Below are positions 9,077 through 17,285 of a stretch of 64,000 nt of DNA, in pieces; the first letter of the stretch is position 1, and each line of letters begins with the position of its first letter. The translations under genes were made by a program, and so were the position numbers. Under the pieces are notes generated by a model. The model had not been told where the DNA came from and did not search any database. It saw nothing but the letters and a program-made list of their open reading frames with translations. Location of the stretch: contig NZ_JPOG01000001.1 of NCBI RefSeq assembly GCF_000733765.1, positions 3,296,501-3,360,500 of the forward strand. Direction: 5' to 3'. The DNA comes from Algiphilus aromaticivorans DG1253 (GTDB lineage: Bacteria > Pseudomonadota > Gammaproteobacteria > Nevskiales > Nevskiaceae).

Positions 9077-9564
9077 TGCTTCGTCGCCGCAGGCACCGCG
9101 CCGGCCAGCAGACCGGCTTCACGCTCATCGAGCTGCTGGTCACGCTGTCGGTGCTGGCCATCCTCGCCACCGTCGCCGCACCGGCGATGGTTTCGCTGGT
9201 GGACCGCAACACTCTTGCCGCACGCACGAACGCAGTTAACGCGACCCTGCGCACGGCGCGCAACGAGGCGATCCGCGGCGCGCGACGCATCGAACTCGTA
9301 TACAACAGCGGCGCCAAGACACTGCGCATCATGGACGAGGCGGAGAACGAGCAGCTGCACGAGAGTGACGCGCTGAGTGGCGTGGACGTATCGCTGTCGG
9401 CAGACATCGTTTTTTCCCAGGAAGGCCACCTCGTCGGACCGAACGACGTCGTGCACCTGCAGATCACGCGACACGAGTCGCGCTGGATCTGCGTCTTCCG
9501 CACCGGCATCATCGCCAGGGTCGACGCGGATTTGGCCAACAACTACTGCCGCGAGCCTTCATGA
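9076..9564 (+). CDS. GspH/FimT-family minor pilin
   Basis: 162 residues. The prepilin site is QTG|FTLIELLVTL, followed by the helix SVLAILATVAAPAM and the NAVNATLRTARNEAI segment typical of FimT/FimU/GspH pseudopilins. It is placed in the pilus tip or priming complex by homology. The ATG at 9076 overlaps the stop of the previous gene (TGATG); a GTG three bases upstream is also possible. It overlaps pilV by 4 bases. Confidence 0.85.
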   Translation: MLRRRRHRAGQQTGFTLIELLVTLSVLAILATVAAPAMVSLVDRNTLAARTNAVNATLRTARNEAIRGARRIELVYNSGAKTLRIMDEAENEQLHESDALSGVDVSLSADIVFSQEGHLVGPNDVVHLQITRHESRWICVFRTGIIARVDADLANNYCREPS

Positions 9565-9956
9565 ACCAGCTTCAAGCACGATCGATCAACAACGCGCGCG
9601 GCTTCACGCTGATCGAGGTATTGATCTCGCTGCTCGTTCTTGCCATCGGCATGCTCGGCATCGCCGGCCTGCAGACCATGTCCTTGCGCGCCGCGCAGGA
9701 GGCGCAGTTCGGAAGCATCGCCAGCGTGACGGCGCAATCGCTGGGCGAGCTGATCGCCCTTCGCGGCAGCTACGTCGCGGCCGATCGCAATGAACTCCTC
9801 GACGAGCTGGGCGGCGTACTTCCCGGAGCGGCCATCGACGTCGACTCCGTCGACAGCGGCACGGCCAGCATCGATCGTTTCGCCATCGACGTCGCCTGGG
9901 ACGGCCGCGACGACGAGCGCGTCAGCTTGCGCTACCTCGTGTCGGCGCCGCAATGA
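9561..9956 (+). CDS. pilV: Type IV pilus modification protein PilV
   Basis: 131 residues. A prepilin leader ends at ARG|FTLIEVLISLLV, followed by the PilV signature LAIGMLGIAGLQ. PilV is a minor pilin that helps prime assembly of the pilus fibre at the inner membrane. ATGA overlaps on both sides (9561-9564 and 9953-9956) indicate translational coupling with fimT and pilW. The C-terminal globular part is short and has few family marks. Confidence 0.88.
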   Translation: MNQLQARSINNARGFTLIEVLISLLVLAIGMLGIAGLQTMSLRAAQEAQFGSIASVTAQSLGELIALRGSYVAADRNELLDELGGVLPGAAIDVDSVDSGTASIDRFAIDVAWDGRDDERVSLRYLVSAPQ

Positions 9957-10552
9957 TGCGTGCGCGTGGAATGCCCAGCCGCCGGGCCGCTGCCGGCGTA
10001 ACCCTGGTCGAGCTGATGATCGGCCTGGCGATCGGGCTGCTGCTGCTGCTCGGCGTCTTCTCGCTGTATCTGGCGCATCAGCAGACAACGCGCACGCAGG
10101 ACGCACTGAACGACCAGACCGAAACACTGGGGTCGCTCACTGCCACCGTCACCCGGGAGATCCGCCGCGCCGGCTTCAACCTGCTCGACGAGCCGATCTC
10201 GGCGTGGCTCAGCGTCGACGGCGACGCGCGCGGTGTCCGCCTGCGCTATCGACCGCCCGATGCCGCCGACGAGGTCGCACTGCATCTGCGCTGGGATGCC
10301 GATACCGGCACCGTCACCTCCTCCCGCAACGGTGATCCGGAGGTTCCGCTGCACCCGGTCGGCGGTATCACCGATGTAGAGATCACGTGCTTCGCAGCGC
10401 GCGACGCTCCCGCAACGGACTGCGCTGGCGTCACCGACCCGCTGGCGCTGGCCTGGACGGTCACTCTGGCCGGTGCCGCCAATGCCGACGTGCGTGCGCG
10501 CGAGCTGCGCTTCGTGACAACCGCCCGCAACGGGCTCATAGCGAACGATTGA
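9953..10552 (+). CDS. pilW: PilW-family minor pilin
   Basis: 199 residues. The leader ends at AAG|VTLVELMIGLAIGL; V at +1 in place of F is usual in PilW. It is followed by the LLLLLGVFSLYLAHQQT helix and the TREIRRAGFN block that marks PilW. It acts with PilV, FimT and PilX in the priming subcomplex of the type IV pilus. It is the last gene of the operon; no pilY1 follows, unlike the usual arrangement. Confidence 0.87.
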   Translation: MMRARGMPSRRAAAGVTLVELMIGLAIGLLLLLGVFSLYLAHQQTTRTQDALNDQTETLGSLTATVTREIRRAGFNLLDEPISAWLSVDGDARGVRLRYRPPDAADEVALHLRWDADTGTVTSSRNGDPEVPLHPVGGITDVEITCFAARDAPATDCAGVTDPLALAWTVTLAGAANADVRARELRFVTTARNGLIAND

Positions 10553-10652
10553 CGGGTGCTGGCGCGGGCCACCTCCGCAAAATCGACGCTTGTGACAGCG
10601 GGGTTACAAGGTGTCTACTAAAGGCACTAGAAATCAAGAAGGAGACCCCGTC

Positions 10653-12431
10653 ATGTCCTATTCGAAAAGCCTGCTGGTCGCGATGGCCGCGACTATCCTG
10701 GCCGCCTGCGGCAGCGGCGGTAGCAGCGGTGAAGGCGCCCCCGGCAATGGCAACAATGGCGGCGGAGGTGAGGCGCGGGACGGCGTCATCGAGCGTGTCG
10801 CCATCGAGTCACCGGTAGACGGCGAGATCGTCTTCCAGCTCTTCGAGCCGGAGCAAATCGTCCCCGGCGAGCGCTATCCGCTGGTGCTGGAGGGGCACGG
10901 CTACGGCGGCAGCCGGCAGACCGAGCCGAATGGGTTCATTGGCGAGCTGATCGCGCGCGGCTACTACGTCATCAGCATCGACCAGCGCGGCTTCGGCGAA
11001 TCCACCGGACCGGTGCGCGTCATGGACCCCGACGCCGAAGGCCGCGACCTGATAGCGATCCTTGACTGGGCGGAAGAGAATCTTGAACAGGTCGCGCGTG
11101 ACGGCGGCGGCACGATGATGGTGGGCTCCTATGGCTCCAGCTACGGTGGGGGCTACCAATTCCTTCTGCAGGCCGTCGATCCGCAGCACCGACTGCGGGC
11201 GATGGTGCCGGACATCACCTGGCACGACCTCAGCTACTCCTTGAACCCCGGCGACACGGTCAAGTCGGGATGGGCGCTACTGCTATCCATCGGCGGCGAG
11301 ACCGGCTCGCAGCTGGGTCAGGACAACATCATCCGCGAGGCGCTGATCGAGGGCGCGGTCACGAACAACTTCCCGGACGGCGCGCAGGACTGGTTCCGTT
11401 ATCACAGCCCGCGCTACTTCTGCGATGGCGAGCAGCTCGGTCCCTTCGAGTTCCTGCAGGGCAACGAGACGCCGCAAACGCCACCGACCGCACCGCCAGC
11501 GGCGGACGTCATGATCTGGCAGGGCTTCCCCGACACCCTCTTCAATGTCACCGAGGCCTTCGACAACTATCAATGCTTCCGGCAACGCGGCGGCGACGTC
11601 CGTCTGCTCACGCACCAGAGCGGTCACATCCTGCCGCTCGGGCCCGCCGCGCTCGGCGAGGATGTCGACGCAGCCCTAGACCAGCTCTCCGGCCTGGTCA
11701 CCGTTCCCGAGTTCCAGGGCCCGGCCGGCGCCAACGCTTGCGGCGGCATCGACCGTGCCACGGCGACGCTGGCCTGGTTCGAGGCCAAGCTGAAGGGCAA
11801 AAGCGGGGTGCTCGACGCCGTCCTGCCCACCGGCGACGACATCTGCCTGTCGCTGGCCGACGACGATGCCGTTGCCGTTTCCGAAGTACCGGTCGGCGGC
11901 GAGGATTTCCCGGTCATCGCGGAAACGCCGCGGTTGTCGGGCCTGCTTGGTACCGTCGGCAGCCTTCTGGGCAGCGAGTTGCCCGGCGGCATCGCCGGTA
12001 TTCCGCTGACCACCATCGGTGACGACGGCGCCGTACTCGCCGGGCAGCCGACCTTCCATCTGGATGTCTCCCCGGTACTACCCGGACTGGCGCTGGAAGA
12101 CTGCCTGCTCGAGTTCCTGCCGCTGGCCTGCGATCCGATTCTCTATCTCGGCCTGGGTGTGCAGCGCGATGGCAGCTGGCAGCTCATCGACGACCAGCTG
12201 CAACCCCTGCGCGGCTTCGGCCCCCACGGCACGCCGCAGGATCCGGCGCGGCTGGTGGCCGTGGCCGAGCGCCTGCAGGCCGGCGACGTGCTCGGCCTGA
12301 TGGTCTTCGGCTTCCACCCGCAGTATCCGATCTCCTTCTCGCGCGACGTGCTCGTCCCGGCCGTGAACCTCGAGGGCCGGGTGCAGGTGCCGCTGCTCTC
12401 CGACGGGCAGATCACCGCCGAAGGTTTCTGA
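10653..12431 (+). CDS. Lipoprotein alpha/beta hydrolase, Xaa-Pro dipeptidyl-peptidase/CocE-like (S15)
   Basis: 592 residues from the ATG at 10653, which follows AAGGAG. A lipoprotein signal ends in ILAAC with lipidated Cys19, followed by a GSGGSSGEG linker. The catalytic part shows LEGHGYGGSRQ, DQRGFGESTG and the nucleophile elbow GSYGSSYGG near residue 160, as in the S15/CocE group that cleaves prolyl peptides or esters. A C-terminal beta-rich part resembles the accessory domain of that group. It probably faces the periplasm or outer surface. Substrate unknown. It follows the pilin operon by 100 bases and is separate from it. Confidence 0.75.
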   Translation: MSYSKSLLVAMAATILAACGSGGSSGEGAPGNGNNGGGGEARDGVIERVAIESPVDGEIVFQLFEPEQIVPGERYPLVLEGHGYGGSRQTEPNGFIGELIARGYYVISIDQRGFGESTGPVRVMDPDAEGRDLIAILDWAEENLEQVARDGGGTMMVGSYGSSYGGGYQFLLQAVDPQHRLRAMVPDITWHDLSYSLNPGDTVKSGWALLLSIGGETGSQLGQDNIIREALIEGAVTNNFPDGAQDWFRYHSPRYFCDGEQLGPFEFLQGNETPQTPPTAPPAADVMIWQGFPDTLFNVTEAFDNYQCFRQRGGDVRLLTHQSGHILPLGPAALGEDVDAALDQLSGLVTVPEFQGPAGANACGGIDRATATLAWFEAKLKGKSGVLDAVLPTGDDICLSLADDDAVAVSEVPVGGEDFPVIAETPRLSGLLGTVGSLLGSELPGGIAGIPLTTIGDDGAVLAGQPTFHLDVSPVLPGLALEDCLLEFLPLACDPILYLGLGVQRDGSWQLIDDQLQPLRGFGPHGTPQDPARLVAVAERLQAGDVLGLMVFGFHPQYPISFSRDVLVPAVNLEGRVQVPLLSDGQITAEGF

Positions 12432-12466
12432 AGCGGGTCCCGTCCGGGGCTCCAAGGATCGAAGCG

Positions 12467-12498
12467 CGCGGCCGGCGACGGCGAAGTCGCCGGCCGCG
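12467..12498. terminator. Strong GC hairpin between convergent genes
   Basis: CGCGGCCGGCGAC at 12467-12479 pairs perfectly with 12486-12498 around a 6-base loop. It lies 35 bases past the lipoprotein gene and about 100 bases past the end of the convergent universal-stress-protein gene. Only three T follow on the plus strand, so it could end transcripts in either direction but is not a textbook terminator. Confidence 0.5.
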
Positions 12499-12594
12499 AC
12501 GCGTTTCGGAATCGCTGAAGAGCGTCGCGGGCGCGGGCAAGTGAGCGCCGGCTGCGCTCAAGATGCCGAGCGCAGCGGATTGCAGTGCTTCTTT

Positions 12595-13470
12595 CTAGCG
12601 ACTGCGCTTTCGGTGAACGAGCACAGGACAGGGCGCGATGCGTGCGACGCGGTCGGCCGTGCTGCCAAGAATCAGGCGCTCGACCGCGGAGGCGTGCCCC
12701 GCCGCAGCCACCACCAATAGATCGGCATTGAGCTTGCGCGCACTGTCACTGATCGTGCGCGCCGAGGGCCCTTTCTCGATGCGCGTCTCCGGCGTGACCG
12801 CCAGCTGGAGCGGACCGAGGAAGTCGTCGAGTGCCTTCTGGCCCTTCTTGGGGTCCGGGTCCTTCATGACCTGCTTGAGATCGTAGGGCGTGGCGAGCGG
12901 CGGCTCGATGGCGTGCATGACGGTTAAGCGGGTCTCCAGGCTGGCCGCCAGCTCGGCGGCGTGCGCGACCGCCAGGCCCGACGGCTCCGACAGATCGGTG
13001 GCCACGACGATGTGCTTCGGCGGAATCTTGCCCTTGGTGTCGCGCCCGACAATACAGACCGGCCGCTTGGCGCCGTTGAGCACCTTCATCGTGACACTGC
13101 CCATGAAGAAGCGCTTCACCCCGTCGGCACGATCCATGCCCATGCAAATGAGGTCGATATTGTTCGCGCTGGCGTAGTCCATGATCATCTGGCCCGGCGA
13201 CTGCCCGGTCTGGACTTCACGAACGATCTTGAGCCCTTCCTCGTCCGGGACGTCTTTCAGCGCCTTCTCGCTCGCGCGCATGACGGTACGCACGTACTCG
13301 TCAGCCTTCTTGAGGCCGCGATACTCCATGTGCAAAGCAGACAGCACATTGATGTGCAGCAGATGCAGTTCGGCATCTTCTGCTTTTGCGAAAGCCATCG
13401 CCGCGGCACGGGCGTGATCGGACCGCTTGGCCAGATCGGTCGCCAGTAGGATCTTCTTGTAGATCGCCAT
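12595..13470 (-). CDS. Tandem-domain universal stress protein
   Basis: 291 residues with two UspA-like domains, 1-145 and 150-288, both beginning with KILLATD/HIVVATD. The second domain carries the ATP-binding pattern GHASAVERLILGSTADRV followed by CPVLV; the first has the comparable DGVKRFFMGSVTMKVL. UspE-like two-domain proteins protect cells during starvation and oxidative or membrane stress; the molecular role is unclear. The ATG at 13470 follows GGAGAAGG. It is monocistronic and convergent with the lipoprotein hydrolase. Confidence 0.9.
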   Translation of the reverse strand: MAIYKKILLATDLAKRSDHARAAAMAFAKAEDAELHLLHINVLSALHMEYRGLKKADEYVRTVMRASEKALKDVPDEEGLKIVREVQTGQSPGQMIMDYASANNIDLICMGMDRADGVKRFFMGSVTMKVLNGAKRPVCIVGRDTKGKIPPKHIVVATDLSEPSGLAVAHAAELAASLETRLTVMHAIEPPLATPYDLKQVMKDPDPKKGQKALDDFLGPLQLAVTPETRIEKGPSARTISDSARKLNADLLVVAAAGHASAVERLILGSTADRVARIAPCPVLVHRKRSR

Positions 13471-13599
13471 TGCCTTCTCCTCGTTCTTGTCGAAGGCGGT
13501 GTCCGGCGTCTCGCTCGCCCCTGTCCCGTCACCGCCGGTTCTCAGCCTGTCCTAGTGACGTCCGCAACGCAACGGGTCGCCCGGCACGCGGGGGCTAGC

Positions 13600-14502
13600 T
13601 CAGGCAGCGCTTCGGCTGGCGGGAGCGTGGATGGTCGGGTGAATCGCGAAGCCGTTCTGTATGGCCAGCTCGGCGCCGCGCAGCTCCGGCTCTACCAGTT
13701 GCCAAAGACGCGCATGGCGGTAGAAGGGCGTCGTCGGAAAGAGGTGATGCATCAGGTGGTAATTCTGATACTGCAGCAACGGCCCGAGCAACCACTCCTG
13801 CCCTAAGCGCATGGTGGTGGCGCGCGTGAAGTTCTCGGCCTGTGAAACGTCGTGCGGCACGTGCGGCAGCCAGAAGAAGCTGAACCCCAGCATCATCTGC
13901 ACCAGCCGCGACGGCAGGAACCAGAGCAGCAGCAGCTCCCAGCCGTAACCGGCAGCGGTGAGCGCTACTGCCAGCGCTGCGGCGATCGCCAGCATCCAAA
14001 GCGAGGGGCGCAGGAAGCGGCGCGCGCGCGGATCCTCCGAGCGCATCACTTCGCGGAAGTAGGCGAGATCGATGAAGGACCAGCGCAACGGCAGCTGCCA
14101 CCAGGGGCCGCGGAAGACGCGGTCGGGATCCTTGTCGCTCACCGCGAAGCGATGGTGCTGCACGTGCCCCCAGCGGAAGAGCCCCAGATGCACATAGGGC
14201 GCGATCATCAGCACAGCAATCTGGCCGACCCAGTCGTTGACGCGGGTGTTGCGACAGACCGCGCGATGGATCGCGTCGTGGGCCACGCTGAAGGCGAGAT
14301 AACCGAGCAAGCTGTTGGCGATCAAGCCGGCCCAGAGTGGGATCACGCCAGTCAGTGCCAGCACGTCAGAGGCCGCTACGCCGGTCACCAGGATCACGCA
14401 CAGGATCACGGTTGGCCAAGCAGTTGCCTGCACGCGCGTGATCTGCTCCAGCTCTCTCCGGCGCGTGCTATCGAGGCTGGCAACAAGTTCCTGTGGCGTC
14501 AT
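13600..14502 (-). CDS. Membrane fatty acid desaturase/hydroxylase-like diiron enzyme
   Basis: 300 residues with the three histidine boxes of membrane non-haem diiron enzymes: HDAIH near residue 78, HVQHH near 115, and HLMHH in QNYHLMHHLFP near 246. Several hydrophobic stretches place it in the membrane. The family introduces double bonds or hydroxyl groups into acyl chains or carotenoids using O2. It overlaps the upstream TetR gene by 4 bases (ATGA), so it is presumably controlled by that repressor. The substrate could be a fatty acid or a carotenoid. Confidence 0.8.
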   Translation of the reverse strand: MTPQELVASLDSTRRRELEQITRVQATAWPTVILCVILVTGVAASDVLALTGVIPLWAGLIANSLLGYLAFSVAHDAIHRAVCRNTRVNDWVGQIAVLMIAPYVHLGLFRWGHVQHHRFAVSDKDPDRVFRGPWWQLPLRWSFIDLAYFREVMRSEDPRARRFLRPSLWMLAIAAALAVALTAAGYGWELLLLWFLPSRLVQMMLGFSFFWLPHVPHDVSQAENFTRATTMRLGQEWLLGPLLQYQNYHLMHHLFPTTPFYRHARLWQLVEPELRGAELAIQNGFAIHPTIHAPASRSAA

Positions 14503-15104
14503 GGTTTACGCTCTTCGCTGGTCAGCAGCCTATCGATGATCGGATCGATGAGCTGCGCCAGCGTCATGCCGTGCACCAGCTGCTGGGCGCCGTGCAGCAT
14601 CATCAAGCCATGCAGATTGATCCACAACGCGTGCGCGATCAGACGCGCATCGCCGCGCAGCTCGCCGCGCTGCACATAGCGATCGATGAGAGCGACCGTG
14701 TGCTCGAAGAGACTCTGGCGCGCGGCGAGCAGCTGCGGGTACCGGTCCGGCGGCGGCTGCTCGGTGCTGAACATCAAGCGGTAGTCGGCCGGACACTGCT
14801 GCGCGAAGTCGATATAGGCCTGCGCCACGGAATGGATGTGTGCGGTCATACCGCCGTCTTCGGCTTCGCGCGCCCGGACGAAGGTCTCGAAGTCGCGAAA
14901 GCAGGCGGCCCGCGCCTGCGCCAGCAACGCATCCTTGTCCGGGAAATAGCGGTAGATCAGTGTATGACTGATGCCAACGGCTTCAGCCACGCGCCGGAAG
15001 CTGACGGCGGCAAGGCCACGCTCGCGATAGATGGCCAGCGCCTGATCGGCGAGACGCCGGCGCATAGCTGCGAGTTGCTGCGCATCAAGGGCGGGACGTG
15101 CCAT
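14499..15104 (-). CDS. TetR-family transcriptional regulator
   Basis: 201 residues. The N-terminal helix-turn-helix is GLAAVSFRRVAEAVGIS, followed by HTLIYRYFPDKDALL, a clear TetR_N pattern, with a variable C-terminal ligand domain. It is the first gene of a two-gene operon with the desaturase (4-base overlap). A perfect palindrome lies 10 bases upstream of its start and is the likely self-operator, suggesting autoregulation and induction of the desaturase by a lipid or aromatic ligand. Confidence 0.9.
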   Translation of the reverse strand: MARPALDAQQLAAMRRRLADQALAIYRERGLAAVSFRRVAEAVGISHTLIYRYFPDKDALLAQARAACFRDFETFVRAREAEDGGMTAHIHSVAQAYIDFAQQCPADYRLMFSTEQPPPDRYPQLLAARQSLFEHTVALIDRYVQRGELRGDARLIAHALWINLHGLMMLHGAQQLVHGMTLAQLIDPIIDRLLTSEERKP

Positions 15105-15113
15105 AAATCAATC

Positions 15114-15128
15114 ATAAACACTGTTTAT
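15114..15128. promoter_or_regulatory. Palindromic operator, probably for the adjacent TetR regulator
   Basis: ATAAACA C TGTTTAT is a perfect 15-base inverted repeat beginning 10 bases before the TetR start. Its size and placement match TetR operators that overlap the promoter. Confidence 0.65.
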
Positions 15129-15168
15129 TTATCGCGTCAAGCCGCCGCCGCATCAGCTGCTGGGCGCC

Positions 15169-15990
15169 TCAGCGCAAAGCGTTAATTCCGAAGACGCGCG
15201 CTGCGTTGCCGCCCAGGAAATCGGCCCGGATCTCGGCGTCCAGGCCGAGGCTGTCTAGCTCGGCGAGCGCCTTGGCCGGGGCGATCATCGGCCAGTTGCT
15301 GCCAAAGAGCACCTTCTTGCGGCCGTTCGCCTTTAGGTAGCGGATCAGTTCCGGCGGGTAGCGCCGGACGGTGTAGGCCGAGGTATCGATATAAACGTTG
15401 GAGTGCTTGGTGGCGACCGCCACCATCTCCTCGGTCCAGGGATAGCCGATGTGACCGCCGACGATGACCAGCTCCGGGAAGTCCAGCGCGATCTGGTCGA
15501 TGTAGGGAATGGGCCGGCCATACTCTGAGGGCTTGAGCGGCCCGGTGTGCCCGACCTGCGTGCAGAAGGGAACGCCCAGCTCGCAGCATTCGGCGTAGAC
15601 CGGATAGAAACGCGCATGGGTGGGCGGCAGCTCCCACAACCAGGGCAGCACACGGATGCCCTTGAAGCCCAGCTCGCGGACGCAGCGCCGTATTTCCTTT
15701 ACGGCCTGCATCGGCTGACTGATGTCCACCGAACCGATGCCGCTCAGCCGCTCGGGTGCCTGCGCGACCCAGCTCGCCACCTCGTCGTTGGAGATCAGCG
15801 CCCCCTGCGGACCCTGCCAGGCACTGAGCAGGCTGTGGCCGACCCCACCCGCATCCATGGCCTCGAGGGTCATTGACAGCGGTAACTCGCCGTCGGGGAT
15901 CGCGCCGCCCGTCCAGCGACGAAGCGATTCCAGGAAGGGCGCGCCGAGCATGCGTGCCGTTGGATGCTGCGCCCAGGCGTCGATGATCAC
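15169..15990 (-). CDS. Amidohydrolase-2 family protein
   Basis: 273 residues, GTG start preceded by GAGG. The TIM-barrel amidohydrolase_2 pattern is seen in QVGHTG, GGHIGYPW and FGSNWPM. The N-terminal metal motif is IDAWAQH rather than DxHxH, and the acid usually near GTDWP is Asn in GSNWP, so metal ligation may be altered. Relatives hydrolyse or decarboxylate ring carboxylates or lactones. It is 11 bases after the serine hydrolase gene in an operon led by the LysR gene. Function cannot be assigned. Confidence 0.75.
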   Translation of the reverse strand: MIIDAWAQHPTARMLGAPFLESLRRWTGGAIPDGELPLSMTLEAMDAGGVGHSLLSAWQGPQGALISNDEVASWVAQAPERLSGIGSVDISQPMQAVKEIRRCVRELGFKGIRVLPWLWELPPTHARFYPVYAECCELGVPFCTQVGHTGPLKPSEYGRPIPYIDQIALDFPELVIVGGHIGYPWTEEMVAVATKHSNVYIDTSAYTVRRYPPELIRYLKANGRKKVLFGSNWPMIAPAKALAELDSLGLDAEIRADFLGGNAARVFGINALR

Positions 15991-16001
15991 GGCGCGCCGC
16001 C

Positions 16002-17285
16002 TCAGACCGCTCTTGCCAGCGCAGGCGCCTCCGGCGCGTCGCGCGGGATCTGCGTACCGATGGTGCGCAGCAGCTGCCCCAGCCGGTAGAGCGCGCTAGG
16101 TGCGACGGTTTTGCCCGTATTCAGTATCGCCACCGAAATTTCGCGGCTGGGGTCCGCCCAGCAGATGATGTTCATGAAGCCGAGGTGCCCGAAGGCGCCG
16201 CGGCAATTCGGCCCGTAAAGACCAAAGGGATTTTCCCCCAGCACCATGCCCATCGAGAAGCGCACCGGGAGCATCAAGCTGCGATCGATGCGGATGCGGC
16301 TGGCCGGCTCTACCGCACGCGCCACCGTTTCCGGTGCAAGCAGTTGCCGCCCCTGGTAGCGACCGCCGACGCGTAGCATCTCGAAGAAGCTCGTGGCCTC
16401 CTCGGCGGTGGCGTAGAGGTTGCCGGCCGGAATGACGGCCGACAGGAATTCCGGGCAATTGGAGATGCCCGGCACGCGCTCGAAGTCGGCACCCAGCACG
16501 CGCCGCGCAATCATCCGCAGCGGTGCCGGAAGCGGCGCGCCCGTGAAGGCGTTACGCGCCGCCTCGTGATGCCGCTCGCGCGGCAGGCCGTACTGGAAGG
16601 TCTTCATGCCCATCGGGCGCGCGAAGTGCTCGGCCAGATAGTCATTCAGCGGCTTCCCGGATACGCGCTGCACCAGCTCACCGAGGATGAAGCCCGCGGT
16701 TACGGCGTGATAGGCCTGCTGCTCGCCGGCACCGTGCAGGGGCTTCGCGGCGCAGAGCATGGCCACCGCGCGCTCCCAGTCCCAGAGCAGGCTCGGATCG
16801 GGCTCGCGCATCGGAATGCGCGGGATGCCCGCCTGATGCGCAAGCAGATGCCGCACCAGTGTCTGTTCCTTGCCGTTGACGCCATACTCTGGAAGATAGT
16901 CGGTGACGCGGGCGTCCAGATCGACCAGGCCGTCCTCGGCGCACTTGTGCACGAGCATCGCCGTTACCGCCTTGGAGGCGGAGAACAGGCAGACCGGCGT
17001 ATCGCGCTGCATGGGCCGGCGGGCCCCGTGTAAGGGATCGTCACCGGCCACACCCGCGGCATAGCCGATAGCACGGTCGTAGAGAATCTCGCCGCGACGC
17101 CGAACGCAGAGCTGCAGCCCCGGATGCAGACCGGTGCGGTAGAGGTCGAGCAGCGCGGCGTGAATCGCCTGCGTCGCCGCCGGATCCAGACCGAGCTGCT
17201 CGGCCGGCAACTCTGCCGGGTTGCGGTCGATGATCAGATCCAGATTGCGCCGGATATGCACGCGGTTGCGGCGAAGTGGATTCAT
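16002..17285 (-). CDS. Serine beta-lactamase-fold hydrolase (esterase-like)
   Basis: 427 residues without a clear signal peptide. The SxxK motif is SASK (Ser102, Lys105), the KTG-like element is HLG near residue 355, and the Tyr motif is YHA instead of YxN. This is the class C beta-lactamase/EstB esterase fold, usually a carboxylesterase rather than a beta-lactamase. It overlaps the upstream LysR gene by 4 bases and precedes the amidohydrolase, so the two enzymes probably act on one compound. Confidence 0.82.
   Translation of the reverse strand: MNPLRRNRVHIRRNLDLIIDRNPAELPAEQLGLDPAATQAIHAALLDLYRTGLHPGLQLCVRRRGEILYDRAIGYAAGVAGDDPLHGARRPMQRDTPVCLFSASKAVTAMLVHKCAEDGLVDLDARVTDYLPEYGVNGKEQTLVRHLLAHQAGIPRIPMREPDPSLLWDWERAVAMLCAAKPLHGAGEQQAYHAVTAGFILGELVQRVSGKPLNDYLAEHFARPMGMKTFQYGLPRERHHEAARNAFTGAPLPAPLRMIARRVLGADFERVPGISNCPEFLSAVIPAGNLYATAEEATSFFEMLRVGGRYQGRQLLAPETVARAVEPASRIRIDRSLMLPVRFSMGMVLGENPFGLYGPNCRGAFGHLGFMNIICWADPSREISVAILNTGKTVAPSALYRLGQLLRTIGTQIPRDAPEAPALARAV

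Noticed and set aside
16002-17285. Calling the serine hydrolase a beta-lactamase
   Set aside because: It has SxxK but YHA instead of YxN, lacks a signal peptide, and sits with an amidohydrolase, so an esterase is more likely.
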